DNA from: Pyropia haitanensis
Lineage: Eukaryota; Rhodophyta; Bangiophyceae; Bangiales; Bangiaceae
Assembly (NCBI GenBank): GCA_008729055.1
Contig: SDUX01000006.1
Location: 2,468,842 to 2,532,841 of the forward strand
Direction of reading: 5' to 3'
Length of the DNA: 64,000 nt
Shown here: one piece after another, positions 33,826 to 45,376 of the stretch
How the letters are laid out: the number at the start of each line of letters is the position of its first letter
Position numbering within the stretch: the stretch's first letter is position 1
Notes under the pieces: generated by a model
Told to the model about the DNA's origin: nothing
The model's input: the letters and a program-made list of their open reading frames with translations, nothing else
The model's database searches: none
Program-made: the position numbers and the translations under genes

Positions 33826-36800
33826 AGCCTATTTTACGCAACGAAGGAGTACAGCATCGCCGCAAATACTTGCACCAGAGATTCCCATTGTACCAGTCTT
33901 GTCGGACTGGGTGCCCACCTGGGTACGCTCTCCGATCGATCGTCTCGACCCTCGAGCGAGGGCGGGACCTGCGCCTCGGCTGAGTCGAACCGGGCCTCTG
34001 GCGGGCGCCGCCGTAGATCGCCCCCTATTCTCCGGCGGGGCTCACTGGGGCAGAGTGACACGGCTGTGGCGGCGGCGACGGCGGCGGCGGCGGTGGCACG
34101 GCTACGCTGCCGCTGCGTCTCCTCCTCTGATCGAGAGCGATGCATGATGTGCCCCAGCGAGAGGGGCGGCAGTGACAGCGGCAGCAGCAGCTGCGGGCGG
34201 CGGGGGCGGCGGCGGCGAAGGCGGCCGCCGTGACGGTCGTCCGGACAAAGACACGACTTGCACGAGCCGCAAAGGCAGACGGTAATGAGCGTCCTGTCGC
34301 GTCCCCGCCGACGCCCGCAGCACCACACTTACCGCCCCCGCGCTCGGCACCGCTGTTGTCGTCATTCACGGTGTTGCTGACAGTGGTCTGTGGTTGCGGG
34401 ACGGGACTGACTGTCGACGTGCCATGCTCCTTGCCAACATGCAGACGTATGTCGTGGACTGATAGCGCTGCGGGAGAGGACAAAGAGGGTGTCATGGGAT
34501 GGGCATGAAATAGCCCATTGCGGACGGGCTGCGGTCCGTTGAGGAGGGCGGTGGGAGGGAGAGGGTGAATCGCAGTACGCATGATCAACGTCCTGTGGCC
34601 CCGGCGTACACGGACGGGTCTGGCGGATATCAAGGAATATGAGTTTTTGTGCGCCAGGTCATCGAGAGGAGCGGGCACATGGGAGGACGTGCGGACGTGA
34701 CATGCGGCTGGCGCTACAGGGGCATCGACTGCCGCTTGACGCTGCCTCTGGTGCATCGAGGGCGGCCGTTTGTCCCTGACGCCGGTGGGCCACTGGTCGC
34801 TCGCGCCATGGTGAAGTGTTTGCACCTCATTGGGCAGCGTGTCAGTGTCAAGCCTGTAATCCAGAGTTGCTTCTTGGTTTTTGCATGATCAACGACGGGG
34901 GGGGGGGGGATTTGACGCAAGAAGTCGGTGTTTCACAGCCTCCCATACGTGTAAATGGAAGCGGGCGCTACCCACGGGCCACCGCCGCCCTCTCCCTCCC
35001 TCTATGTCCTTCCCATGCAGCCAAGCAGGACTGAAGGCAAGAAAAGAGTCCCTCTGCCTTGGCTTGCAGTCGTTGTACGTGACCTGTACCACAAGCAGGT
35101 TCCGCCCCTTGTCTTCCAACACTGTCTGCAAAATTGGATGTCTCCCAGCAAAAGTTCCCCTGCCGCTGGCCGAGGACCCAGAGAGACCAAGACAGTTGGG
35201 TGCTTGCATGCATGCACTATCGTTTTGCCTGGTGAGGAGCAGCTCAAGTGAGTGACCCGTTGACCGATCAGAAGATCCAGTAGGAAGCTCGAGACCATTG
35301 CAGGCCCCTGCCACGGGTGCACGCACCAGCTTGCACGGCGGTGTCCGATCCACCGCGACAGCGCCCTCTCGCCAATGAGAGCGCGGTGTACTCATTGTGG
35401 GCGCCACAAGGTGCGGCCAAAGGGGGTTCATGGATTCGGGCCGCATCACCTGCCGCTGCCCGTTTTCCCATCGCTGCTCGCGGGAGGGCCAAAAAAAACC
35501 ACAGAAGAAAAATACCGCAAAAATCTCAAAAAACTACGGAAAGATCCCAGCAGTGTACCAGACGTTTGCAGAAGGAGCGAGCGGGGTCGTGCGCCGGTCG
35601 CGATGGCGCTGCCTGGGTGGCGGCTCCGCGATCCGCGGGTCGGGTAGCGACCAGCACCGTTGCCGGGCCGCCGTCGAGACACCGTTCCGCCGCACCCGTC
35701 GCTTGATTGCGCGGGCGGCGGGGTGGCAGCGCGTGGGAGGCAGCGAGGGCCCCGCGTCCGCCCCCGTTTCCGTCGCCGTCGCCGTCGCCGTGGTGACAAC
35801 CCATCCCCCCCCCTCCCCCCCCCTCCTCCCTTCTTGTGTCCTTGAGGGGTGGCGCGCCTGGGACGGCGCGCACCGTATGACGCTGAGCCGACTGGGGACA
35901 GCCGCGGACCCCCCACCGTTTCCCCACGCTCCTGGCGACATCCTCCGTTTCATGCCGTACCCCCCTGCGCCCAACCCCCGCCCCCACCTCGCGCGAAACC
36001 CCCCTACCCCCCCCCCCGGCACGACCACCACAGCGTGCGGCATTCATCCCGCGGTGGATCTCTGCGCTTTACCGAGGGGACAAGAGCGCTCCGCCGATGT
36101 GGGATGCGCGCTGCCGTCGCCAGCCCGGGAATCCGCCAACGCGGGGTGGCAGCGACGCAGGGGTGGCGGGCGTGGACGTGAGGCGCTGGGCGGGTGGAAA
36201 GGAGGGAGGAGGGGGAGGAAGGGTGCCCGGCAACGCCCTCCACCCCCCGTCCGCCCATCGCCAGGGTGTCTGTCTCGGTGAACCACCGTACGCCGTACGG
36301 CGACGGCAACCATTCTGTTCTCACCACCCTCCCCCCCCTCCCGCCCGATGTTTTTGTCTTGTGAGTCCCCCGTGTGTGGGGCGGGCACAGCCGTGTCCCT
36401 GCAGGCAGCCACGCGGTTGGTCGCGGCGGGCAGACGGCGGCGACGGCGGTGGCGGCGGCCGGCGGCCGGGGTCGCGCCCGGCACGGCTACGCCACCACGG
36501 AGGTGGCAGCGGGCCGGCCAGAGCCACTGCCCGCGGCCGGGTGACGGCCGGCCACTGGCAGCGGCGTCGTCCCCCAACGGGGGAACGCAAGCAACCTGTT
36601 CGGCCGGCGGCGGGTGAAGGGGGGGCGGCTGCCGGCGAAGAAGCCGGGTAACTGGCCGCGACCCACTCCCATCGTCAGAGGTTCCCCACAACCTATCAAA
36701 GCCAGTTTTCGCCAGGCCTGCGCTAGCAAGGGAGTTGCTTGTCTGGCGAACCGATTTCGCTTGGATTTTTGTGTGGGGATACTGGGGGACAAAAGCCCCA

Positions 36801-37084
36801 GCAAACAACGGCGCCCGTTAGGTGGTTCCTGGAAAGGTGCTGCTGGGGGGGGGATGAGGAGTATGACCAACTTATGCCCCAGATTAAACGGCACCGAGCT
36901 TCCGATATGAAGTAAATACGGACTGAGAGCACCAACTTTCAAGAACATTACACGGGAACAAACAGATCCTCTCGACGGACAAGTCACGGTGTCACGATGA
37001 GTACTTCTTGACGGACACATCGGGCATCTAAGCTGTATTGTGTGGAGGCCTATTATCGCTTAGCTCGGTTTATAACGCGCACTT

Positions 37085-37115
37085 TGTCGCACTTACAGAC
37101 GGTTTAAGTGCGACA
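37085..37115. repeat. Perfect 11-bp stem hairpin
   Basis: TGTCGCACTTA (37085-37095), a 9-base loop, and the exact complement TAAGTGCGACA (37105-37115). No gene abuts it. Confidence 0.85.
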
Positions 37116-37480
37116 TTGGATTTCGATTCAGGCGGCCGGGTCGCGCCGGGGGGAGTCTTGTACAGGCTTTGACAAGTCCGTGAGAAGCCGCTACACGGAA
37201 AAACATGCTTGTCATGGATCCAGCCTTCAGCAGCACTGCGCAGTCGCTTTCCCATCCACATCGTGCGTCTGTGTTCCTCCTCCCTTCATACTCTTTTCCC
37301 CCACGCACAGTACCCGCTCTCTCACTTTCCACGCCGGGCCGTGGGCGCTTGCGCTTGCACCCAGCTGCGGGCCATTCTCGACCTGTCACAATTTGCATCA
37401 TATTGACAGCTTGCTCTGTAATGTAATTTGTTCTAGTGAACATTTTTCTGCGTACCGATGTCCGCTGTTTCACGTGCTAT

Positions 37481-37515
37481 TTCGCAGCTTGTGACGCGTA
37501 CCGTCATGGCGTCAC
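37481..37515. repeat. Palindromic repeat motif, copy 1
   Basis: TTCGCAGCTTGTGACGCG at 37481-37498 matches 39015-39032 at 16 of 18 positions in the same orientation. It contains GTGACGC (37491-37497) and the complement GCGTCAC (37509-37515). Confidence 0.65.
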
Positions 37516-37532
37516 GATCGTACCGTGCAGCC

Positions 37533-37806
37533 GCGAACGGCCTTCAGGCTAGGGATGCGGTCATGACGTGCCACGTATGAAATATTACCCGTCATTACGG
37601 CACCCCCCATATTACGTCTGACCTGCGTGATTACCCGTCACGTCATTTCTGATGCCATATTATCGACACGTGTCCAGTTGCGGGCAATGCAGTATATACG
37701 GGAAAATCAGTCCCGCCAAGTCCCGACTGCCCGCGGCCACCGGCACCGCACCCGCCAGGCAGCCGACGACACTACCGAGCGGAAGCAGGTGGCGGAGACG
37801 CCGCCG

Positions 37807-37838
<32 letters not shown>

Positions 37839-38430
37839 GTCCGCCCTCCCGGTCGCCCCCAGCAGCTGCGCGTACGAGAAGGTGGTGACGGGGCCGTAGG
37901 CGGCCTCAAAGGGCGCCCACGCGGCGGCCCTCCAGCCGCCCTTGGCGGCCAGCGCCTGGGGCAGCGGCAGCAGCATGGACGGCCGCAGCCCCCCACACCC
38001 CCTTCCCCCAGCAGCAGCGACACCCCCCCCTGCCGCGTGAGTTGGAACGCCATCCGTCCACCCCCCTCGGCCACACGGCCCCGCGCCGACAGCAACACTT
38101 CACTCCTTCCCGCGCCCCTCGCGCAGCAGTACCGCCTCTCGCCACTGCAAGAGACGGGGGGATGGAGCGGACTTGAAGGCGGGGACAGGGAGACGGTGAC
38201 CTGGCAGGACGGGGCCGCCGGCGGTGGTGGGTGAGCGTTCGAACAGGCACGCAGCTGGCGCAAGTGAACACTGGAAAACGCTAGGAATTGAGTCTCCTGC
38301 GAACACAACACCCGGTCCCCGAGCCGGGCCGTTACCCTTCTCTTGCCATCTGACGGCTCGATGACGGGGAATGAAAGGGTGTAAGTTTTCATCAGCTCTG
38401 ACGCCGCATCCCTACGTCAGGCCCGTTCGC
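37533..38430. mobile_element. Possible TIR-bounded element carrying a gene fragment
   Basis: Imperfect inverted repeats face each other at 37533-37560 and 38404-38430. They share GCGAACGG, CCT and a perfect TAGGGATGCGG. The right arm overlaps the sequence GGCCCGTTCGCAGA (38420-38433), identical to the Harbinger-like ends at 16.8-17.6 kb. A GC-rich coding-like fragment sits inside lower-GC flanks. No clean target duplication was found, so the boundaries are uncertain. Confidence 0.4.
37707..38053 (-). pseudogene. Gene fragment, unknown protein N-terminus
   Basis: Starts at ATG 38053 with MAFQLTRQGGVSLLLGEG. After one missing base in a C run (about 37,989-38,003) it continues as MLLPLPQALAAKGGWRAAA, then WAPFEAAYGPVTTFSYAQLL, a poly-Ala stretch and ATCFRSVVSSAAW. 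The segment reads as genuine protein but stops after about 115 residues, with no further exon evident. A donor-like GTGCGG follows SSAAWR. It may be an exon of a gene whose remainder is not visible, or a host fragment captured inside the flanking inverted repeats. Confidence 0.45.
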
Positions 38431-39014
38431 AGACATGTATCGTTATTGTACCAGTACCGGTAACGTGGATGCGATTGGGCCAGCGTTTTGCTACGATACA
38501 ATCGTGACGGACATACTAATCGGCCGCGGTAGGTGACGTCACAATGTATCGCCGCAGCTAGGGGCCGTGAGGCGGATTCTGCACTCACCATTCTGGCATA
38601 TTTACGACGCGTGCCCATATATCTCACCAACAAGTCTGGCCTCGCTCAGTCCAGCAGCCTGACGGACACACCGTGCACCCAGATGGAGAAGGCCACGGTC
38701 AAGGTGGTCTGGGAGAGCCTTCGGGTTTGTGAGCTGTCCACTCACGGTCTGAAGGATGAACTCCTGCAGCGCTGAAAGGCGCACGGTGTAGCTGTCGGAG
38801 ATGCAGGGATAAGGGCAGGCGGTGCTGCAGGGATATCGGCAGGCACCGTCTGGAGGAGGGTGTGTGGAACAGCGCGCGACGGTGGCGACGAGCGGGGGGC
38901 ACGTGGAGGTGGGCCGGTGATCACCAATCGTACCAGCGCATTGCACTTAGTTTAAAGGAACCCAGAATATTTAGCGGAGTTGCGTGTACCGGCGCACGGC
39001 AGCGGTAAAGAGCT
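38431..39014. other. Lower-GC interval between repeat copies
   Basis: Lower-GC sequence with several short palindromic words (for example TGACGTCA near 38,535). A minus-strand frame of 114 codons (38,602-38,946) is unrecognised. Confidence 0.4.
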
Positions 39015-39050
39015 TTCGCAGTATGTGACGCGATACAGTACCGCGTCACA
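39015..39050. repeat. Palindromic repeat motif, copy 2
   Basis: Contains TGTGACGCG (39024-39032) and its exact complement CGCGTCACA (39042-39050) around a 9-base spacer. The preceding TTCGCAG is shared with copy 1 at 37.48 kb. Confidence 0.7.
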
Positions 39051-42000
39051 CTAACGGTACGTGTCCGCGACAGCCCCTCAGCGGGTTGCCGTGCCAGCAC
39101 ACGTCACAGGAAATAATCACGTACCGGTCGCGACAGCGTGTACCCACGCGGAATACCCTCCTGGGCGACCTACTTACATGAGACTAGTCCGATTTCGTAG
39201 TGCTTGATGCGCTGTGCACACGGCCCAACGAAAACGGCAATTGCCAGTCCCGTGTTGGGCGGTGTTCGCCAAACGAACGCCCGCCGCGAAAGGCGGCATG
39301 CTGGTCTGGTTAACAAACAACACAATTCGCCAGGGGTCGCTATGCGTTCGCTGGGCTTGCGCCAACAACTGACGATGGCAGTGCTAGCCATCGCGTGGGC
39401 ATCGTGTGAACACCCTGCGTGCAGAGGTCAACCGGGGGAAGTTGCGGCTTGCAAGGCTCTGCGCCGCTTCCAGATGTGATGACCGCTGGGTCTTCCCCCC
39501 CCCCCCCCCCTCGGCAGATTGATACTGTACCCCCGAGACTGTGCCCGTCGGCCACGCGGCAGCGCGCGTTGGCCGCGGCGCTGGGCTTTCCCGCGGTTGC
39601 CTGCCTCTCCCGGGGCGGCTTGGCCGCTGGGTGGCGCCCGCCCCGCGCGTGACGGTGACGTTGACGCCTGGCGGCACCGTAGGGGGGGGGCCGGCGGGTA
39701 GGCGGGCGGGCGGTCGGGCAGGCGGGCGGGCCCGCCGGCGGGCGGCCGCGCGGCCGAAGCCCGCCGTCGTGCTGACTCCACAGCAAGGACCTGCGAGTCC
39801 CGCGCTCCACCGGCCCGGCAGAGGGCGGCAGAGGGGGTAAGGAGCGAGCGCGGCGTGGCGGGGAGCGCGTCCGGTTGCTCTGGCGAGGAGCCAGCCCCCA
39901 GCTCGGGGTCCCACCACGCACAGGCTGCCGCCGGGCGTGGCGCCGCCGTGGGACTGGCGCGCCGCCCCCTCCGTCCCCCCCACGCCTTCTTCACCCCCTC
40001 GCTCTTCCAGGACGCCTGCCTGTGCACGGTACGAGATGAGGAAGAGGGTCAGTCTCCCCCCCCCCCCCGCCCCCTGCCCCTCCTCCCCGACCTTCCCCGG
40101 GGGGGGTGGCGTGCTCCCAAACCCTGGGTGTTGGCTCTCGGCAGGAAGTTGGACCAAAGGTCACCTCGGCGGCCCGTCCACTGGATCTCGGCGCGCCGTC
40201 GCGGCGGGGGGTGAAACTGGAGAGCCCACCCAGGAGAGCCCGCCCCTGCGGACCGATCGGAACGCCACCGCGAGAGGCGGATTGACGTCTCTGGTAGGGG
40301 GACGCGACCGCGGCGGCCACGGCGACGACGGTGGCGGCGGCGGCAGCAGCGGCAGCACCGCCGAAGCGGCGGCGGTGGCAGCGGCTGAGCGGCGGCTGCG
40401 GCGGCGGCGGCGGCGGCGCGAACGATTTCCGCCGTGCGGCCGGCCCGCCGCGGCGTGCCTCTACCACGAATCCCGCGCGGCAGTCCTCTCTGCCCCCCCG
40501 GGCCTCCGACACCCCCTCCCCCCCCAACCCACCGCCACCCCCTTCCGCTCCGCCTACCCCTCTGCCCTTCTCTGTCCCCCCCCTGCTTTCTCTCTCTCCC
40601 CTCCCCCCCCCGCTGATTCCTCGCGCTTCTACGCCTGCCCTCTTCCCAGTCTGCCCTCCTGATCTGTGCGGCAGCCACGCCGGTGATGGCGGTCCGCGGC
40701 GGCTCCTGTCCACGGGCGCGTGTGCGGCACCCGTCCAGGGGAGGGGGGCGGGCGGGAGGTGGGGGATTTTTTCTTCGTGCGCCCCCGCCACGCGCCGACG
40801 GCGGCGGAGCGGTGGTGTGCTCGTTCTGGAGGGTTTCCTTTTGCAGGGGCGGCCGCTGCGGAGGCGGCGGTGGTGGGAGGCGGCGGGATCGCGGCCTATG
40901 GCGTGCCGGTGTGTCGTACGGCAGGGTGGGGGGGGGAGGGGCGGGAGCGGGGGAAGGTTTATGGGGGTGTGGTATACGGGAGCGTGGTAGGGGAGGGGGA
41001 GCGCGGCTCCGTCTGCGGGTGTGTGGTAGGGAGCGCCCTGAGAGGGGGGGTGTGTCTCTGGTCTGCCGCGGGCGGGTCGGGGGGGGGGTGTGGGGGGGGT
41101 TGCAGGTCGTCGCGGCGGCGCCGTTTCGCGGTGCCCGCCCCCCCCCTCCGCGAGGGTGCCGCTTCGGGGGGCTACTGTCCCCTCTCCGCCCCCCCCTTCC
41201 CCCCCGCCCCCCCTCCCTCTCGACCCTGCCCCCCATGGCGGTGGCCCCGCAGCGACAAGGCGGCGGCCACTGAGCACCCGGTTTGCCGTTCGGCACCGCT
41301 GCCGACGAGGAGCGCGTCAGACGGCGGCCACGCGGCAGTGGCGGGCGGCTGCCGACGGCGGGCGGCGGCGGCGGTGGCTGCGGTGGTGGCGGCAGCGGCG
41401 GCTCTGCAAGGGCTACTAGACTGGGGGTGAGGTCGGGGGGGGGGAGGTGCTGCCGTGGAGTGGTGGTGGTGGTGGTTCCGTTTTGTGTGTACGGCGCGGT
41501 GGTGGGTCGCTGCGTTGGTGGGTTGGTGGGTTGTGGACGGGCGGGCGGGTTTGGGCGGCTGGCGCGGGCTTTCCCGCCCGCCCGCCGTGACGGCGGCGCG
41601 GTGGGGGTGGGGGGTGGCCTTCGGAAACGGCGGCCGCCCGCCACGGTTATCGGTGCGCGGATCCCCTCCGGCCACCCCCCCCACCTTGCCCCCCCCCTCC
41701 CCCCCCTGTATTGTAAGTCGCGCAGCAGCCGAGCGTGTGCGGCCGGGCAGGGCGCCTTTGCACCCGCCACCGTCGTCCGCGCTGCGTCGCCCCCAATTGG
41801 GAGCGGGGAGGGGAGGGAGGGGCGGGTGGGGGGGTTGGGGCGCTGCCGACCGGAGGAGCCGCCTCCCGACACTGGCGCGCCTCGTGTGGGGCGGGTGCAG
41901 GCAGCTGCATGAGGGGCGCGGCGGCGCGCACAACGGCCCGTCTCTATCCCGCCGGTGGGGGGCGGCCACCTGGCGGGGCAGCAGGGGGGGGGGGGCGGCC

Positions 42001-42250
42001 AGCGTGCACACCCGCGGGAGGCACCGCCGTGACCGCGGCCGCCTGGGCAGCAGCCACCGCACCCGCCGCCGGCACCCACTGCCATCAACACACCGCGACG
42101 CCACCCGCTCTGTCGCGCACACCACCCTCACCGCCGTCCACATCACCCTCACTGCCGCCGCCGCCGCCACCGTCGCCACCATCACCACAACCATCACTGC
42201 CACCACCACCACCTCCACACCAATCGCCACGTGTCGGCTGTGGTCGCGCC
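39051..42250. other. Intergenic, GC-simple upstream of the RWP-RK-like gene
   Basis: Lower GC to about 39,480, then C/G runs and GGC/CCG stretches to 42,250. Minus-strand frames of up to 680 codons (40,049-42,091) are Pro/Arg/Gly-rich, carry no domain and overlap other long frames, so they are not called. The last 130 bases before 42,251 are CCACCA-rich. Confidence 0.5.
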
Positions 42251-42950
42251 ATGCGCGGCGGCGCGCTTGGCACGGACGTCGTGGGGGAACCACCGTCCAT
42301 GGTTGCCACCACTGCCGCCGCCTCGGTATTGGAAATCCGCGACGGTGCCGCGCTGGCGGCTTCGGTAGGCGGCGGCTGCTCCACAGGGAGCATCACGGCG
42401 GCGGACGGCGGGGGGGCCACCGGGTCGGCCGCTGCCGAACCGGCTGGCGGCAACGGTGGCGGCGGTGGCCGCTTCCCCCCGCCCCACCCCGCCGCCGCCG
42501 CCACCGCCGTGGCCAGCGCGGCCGACGACGATGGCGGGTTCCAGCTGGGTCTCGGCCTTGGAACCGTCGCGGACCTGTCCATGGGCCTCTCCCTGTCCGA
42601 GCCGTGCGCGCTGTTTAGCGCCGACTGTGACGGCGCTCTGTTTTCGGTCGCGCTCGACGACGGGCCGGCGGGCAGCTACCCTGCCCGCCCGTGCTACTCG
42701 TCGTCGGACGTGACGGCTGACGGCTGGGGCCCGCCGGGTGCCGAGGACCTTGACATTATTGGCACCGCGCTGCGTGCCGGCGGCGGCGATGGCGGGCGTA
42801 GCGACAGCGGGGGGGGCGGGGGTCGTCACATCCTCCACCACCAATCCCACCACCCGCCGCCGCCGCCGCCGCTGCCGTCACCGCCGCTGACATCATCGTC
42901 ACCTCCGTCTTGTGGCGTCGGCCGCCAGGAGCTGATGGAGGCGACGCCGT

Positions 42951-43014
<64 letters not shown>

Positions 43015-45376
43015 ACCGCCGCCGCCGCCGCCGCCGCCACCGCCGCCCCCGGCGAGGTTTCTTGAGCTGTTTGCCGAGCCACCGCCCGCTGCCGGCGTGC
43101 CGGGCAGCGTCGGCGATGGTGGTGGTGGTGGTGGCGGTAGCGGCGGCCCGTCTGCCCGGTGCCAAGGTGGGGTGGTTCCCAAGGTAGAAGAGGCGCTCTA
43201 CTTCGGCGCCGCCGAAGCGCGGGCATCGCTGATGGACTCCGCCAATGGCGACATTCCCGCGGCGGAGGGGATGTGGGGGGCGAGCGACTCGGCGGCCGCG
43301 GCGGCGGCCGCCGCCGCTGCCGCCGCGAGCGCGCTGTTCGCGTCGCCCCAGGGGAGCGACGCGATGGACGACGTGCTGCTGTCCGTGCCGGTGCCGCCGC
43401 CCGTCGTGGGGCCGTGGGCGGCGGCGACGGCAGCACCCGCCGCCGCTCACATCAGTCGGGAGCTCAACGGCTCGGCGCCGAAAGAGGCGGCGGCGTCAAC
43501 CGCGGTCGCCGCGGTGCCCGACGACACCGCCGACGTGGACGCGGACATGCGCGCCGCGGGGGCTACCGTCAACAATGGATGGCCAGGCGCAACGGGCGGC
43601 GGCGGTGGTGGTGGCGGCGGCGGTGTCAGCGGCGGCGTCGTACCAGGGGCACCCTCTGTGGCGCCAGCGGGCTTCCCGGCCGCTCGCGACGCGTGTCCAA
43701 TGGCGGCGGCGTGGATGCGGCCGTCGCCGCCCATGGGCGGGGGTGCCCCTGCGCCTGCAGCCTCCGCGACGGCCGTCCCCAGCCGTCGGCAAGATATGGT
43801 TGCGGCCGCGTGGGGCTCGTCGGCGCCCCTCATACATGAGCAGAACAGAGGCCGAGTTGGCGGCGTCGGTGGATCAGCAGACATCGGCGCCGCCGGCCCG
43901 CCTGTTTCCGACGGTTGGCACAAAACGGAAGGGACGCTGCCGCCGCCACCGTCGCCGCCTCTCACCTACCTCGCCCGTATGCCCCTGTGCTGGTCGTCGG
44001 GGGGGGGCTACCGACCGACCGGGCTCACAGCCGGTGGCGGAGGTGGCGGCGGGGGCGGTGGAGGCGGCGGTGGGGGTGGCGGCGGCGCGTGTGTTGGATC
44101 GCGTCGGCCGCCGCAGGGGGGCGTCTCACTCGTGTCGTCGCCCGGCTACTCCGGCGCGCTGTCGGCACCCTCGTCGGCGGGCGCGTCGCCAGGCTTGGGT
44201 AGCGGCTGGCCCGGGTCCGTGGCCGTCGGCGGTCACGGAGCCGCTGCCGCAGCCGGCGGCGGCGGCGTCTCGGCGGTGGGCACCGTGTCGGGTGCCTTGG
44301 CGGGCGTCGGGAGCGCGCCCCTGCGCCGCCGCGACTCACAGGTGTCCCTCCCCGAGCGGCTACCGTCCTGGGCGTGGACGTGCCAGAGTACAGTGTCGTC
44401 TTCTGCGGTGGCGGCGGGGGCGGCCTCGTCTGCGCCGTGCGGGCCGCCCGTGTCGCACCTGTGGGGGGCCTCGCCGGGCAGTGGCAGTGGCGGCGCTGGG
44501 GGCAGTGGGGCCAGCGGCAGCGGCAGTGGCAGCGGCTGTGACGGTGGCTACGGCATCGGAGTCGGCGGCGACGGCGGCGACGGCGGCGGCGGCGGTGGTG
44601 GCGGCAGCGACGGGGGCACCCGCCCGTCGGGCGGGGGACGTGGCCGTGCTGCGGTGGCTGGCGACTATGGCAACGTCAGCCACATGACGCGCAAGGACGC
44701 GGCGCGGTCGCTGGGCATCTCCGAGGCCAAGTTCAAAAAGGATATGGCCAAGACAGGCGTCCGCTGGGCGTCGCGACCCATCCACGCGCTGCAGAAGCGC
44801 GCCGAGTTTATCGCCACCCACCTCGCTGAGCTGCGCTCGCAGGTAGAAGGAGGGAGTGGCGCCGGCGGTGGCGGTGTCGGTGGCAGTGGCGGGTGGGGCG
44901 ATCAGACGCGCCCCGGCTACGGCCACGCCCCTGCAAAGGGCGTGAGAGAGGGCGCGGGCGGCGTCCCCTTCGGTGGCCCACGGGGTGAGTCCCCGTCCGA
45001 CGCGGCGCTGCCGCCGCAAGAGGGCAGCACGGGGAGGGGAAGCGACAGCCCCCTGGCAGACTCGGCCTCTGATGTTGGCGGGGGGGTGCCCCTGCCGGCG
45101 GCAAGGGGCGTGGGTGCGTCGGCGGCCACCGCGGCGGCGGTTAGGGCGCCCGCCCCCGCCGTAGCGGCCGCGGGGGTGGTGGCCTTCCCCTTTGCCTCCC
45201 CCCCCAGCAGCCGCGCCGAGGCAGCAATCGCGACGCTGCAGAAGGACCTCGACACGGTCCACTCGATGCTGCGGGAGCTCAAGCGCAACCCGCACAAGTA
45301 CCCGCGGTTCAAGCTCGAGCACCTCGCCCGGTGGGGACCCGCCGAACGTGCCTTCCACAAGAAGTACAAGAAGTGA
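42251..45376 (+). CDS. RWP-RK-like transcription regulator
   Basis: Probably a nuclear regulator of about 1,041 residues. At about residues 805-862 it has VSHMTRKDAARSLGISEAKF followed by KKDMAKTGVRWASRPIHALQ. This aligns with the RWP-RK domain (basic, AA..LGI, K+.....G+.RWP.RKI..L), but the signature RWPxRK is RWASRPI here. The rest is low complexity: Pro tracts around 250-275, Ala tracts, Gly/Ser linkers. The last 55 residues form a conserved-looking basic block (SSRAEAAIATLQKDLDTVHS...RELKRNPHKYPRFKLEHLAR...KKYKK). RWP-RK proteins regulate nitrogen responses and gamete identity in green plants; no target can be inferred here. ATG 42251 was chosen because a Gly/Arg-rich, CCACCA-type composition precedes it; 41909 is an in-frame alternative. 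Confidence 0.7.

Larger units (their letters stand above)
32943..37480. other. Gene-poor 4.5 kb interval
   Basis: Mixed GC-rich simple sequence (33,250-33,770, 35,760-36,650) and lower-GC stretches (33,780-34,000, 34,350-35,320, 36,660-37,480). Frames of 120-300 codons occur on both strands without family motifs; the most protein-like (34,889-35,449 on -) is still unrecognised. Tandem repeats and a hairpin are listed separately. Confidence 0.5.

Noticed and set aside
33960..34010. tRNA-like T-loop word GGTTCGACTC on the minus strand
   Set aside because: The flanking bases do not pair as a T stem and no acceptor or anticodon arms fit around it.
34025..35449. Unrecognised minus-strand frames of 187-266 codons
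   Set aside because: No conserved motif, no clear start context, and codon choice unlike the confident genes.
40049..42091. 680-codon minus-strand frame
   Set aside because: Pro/Arg/Gly-rich product from C/G-run DNA, overlapped by several other long frames.
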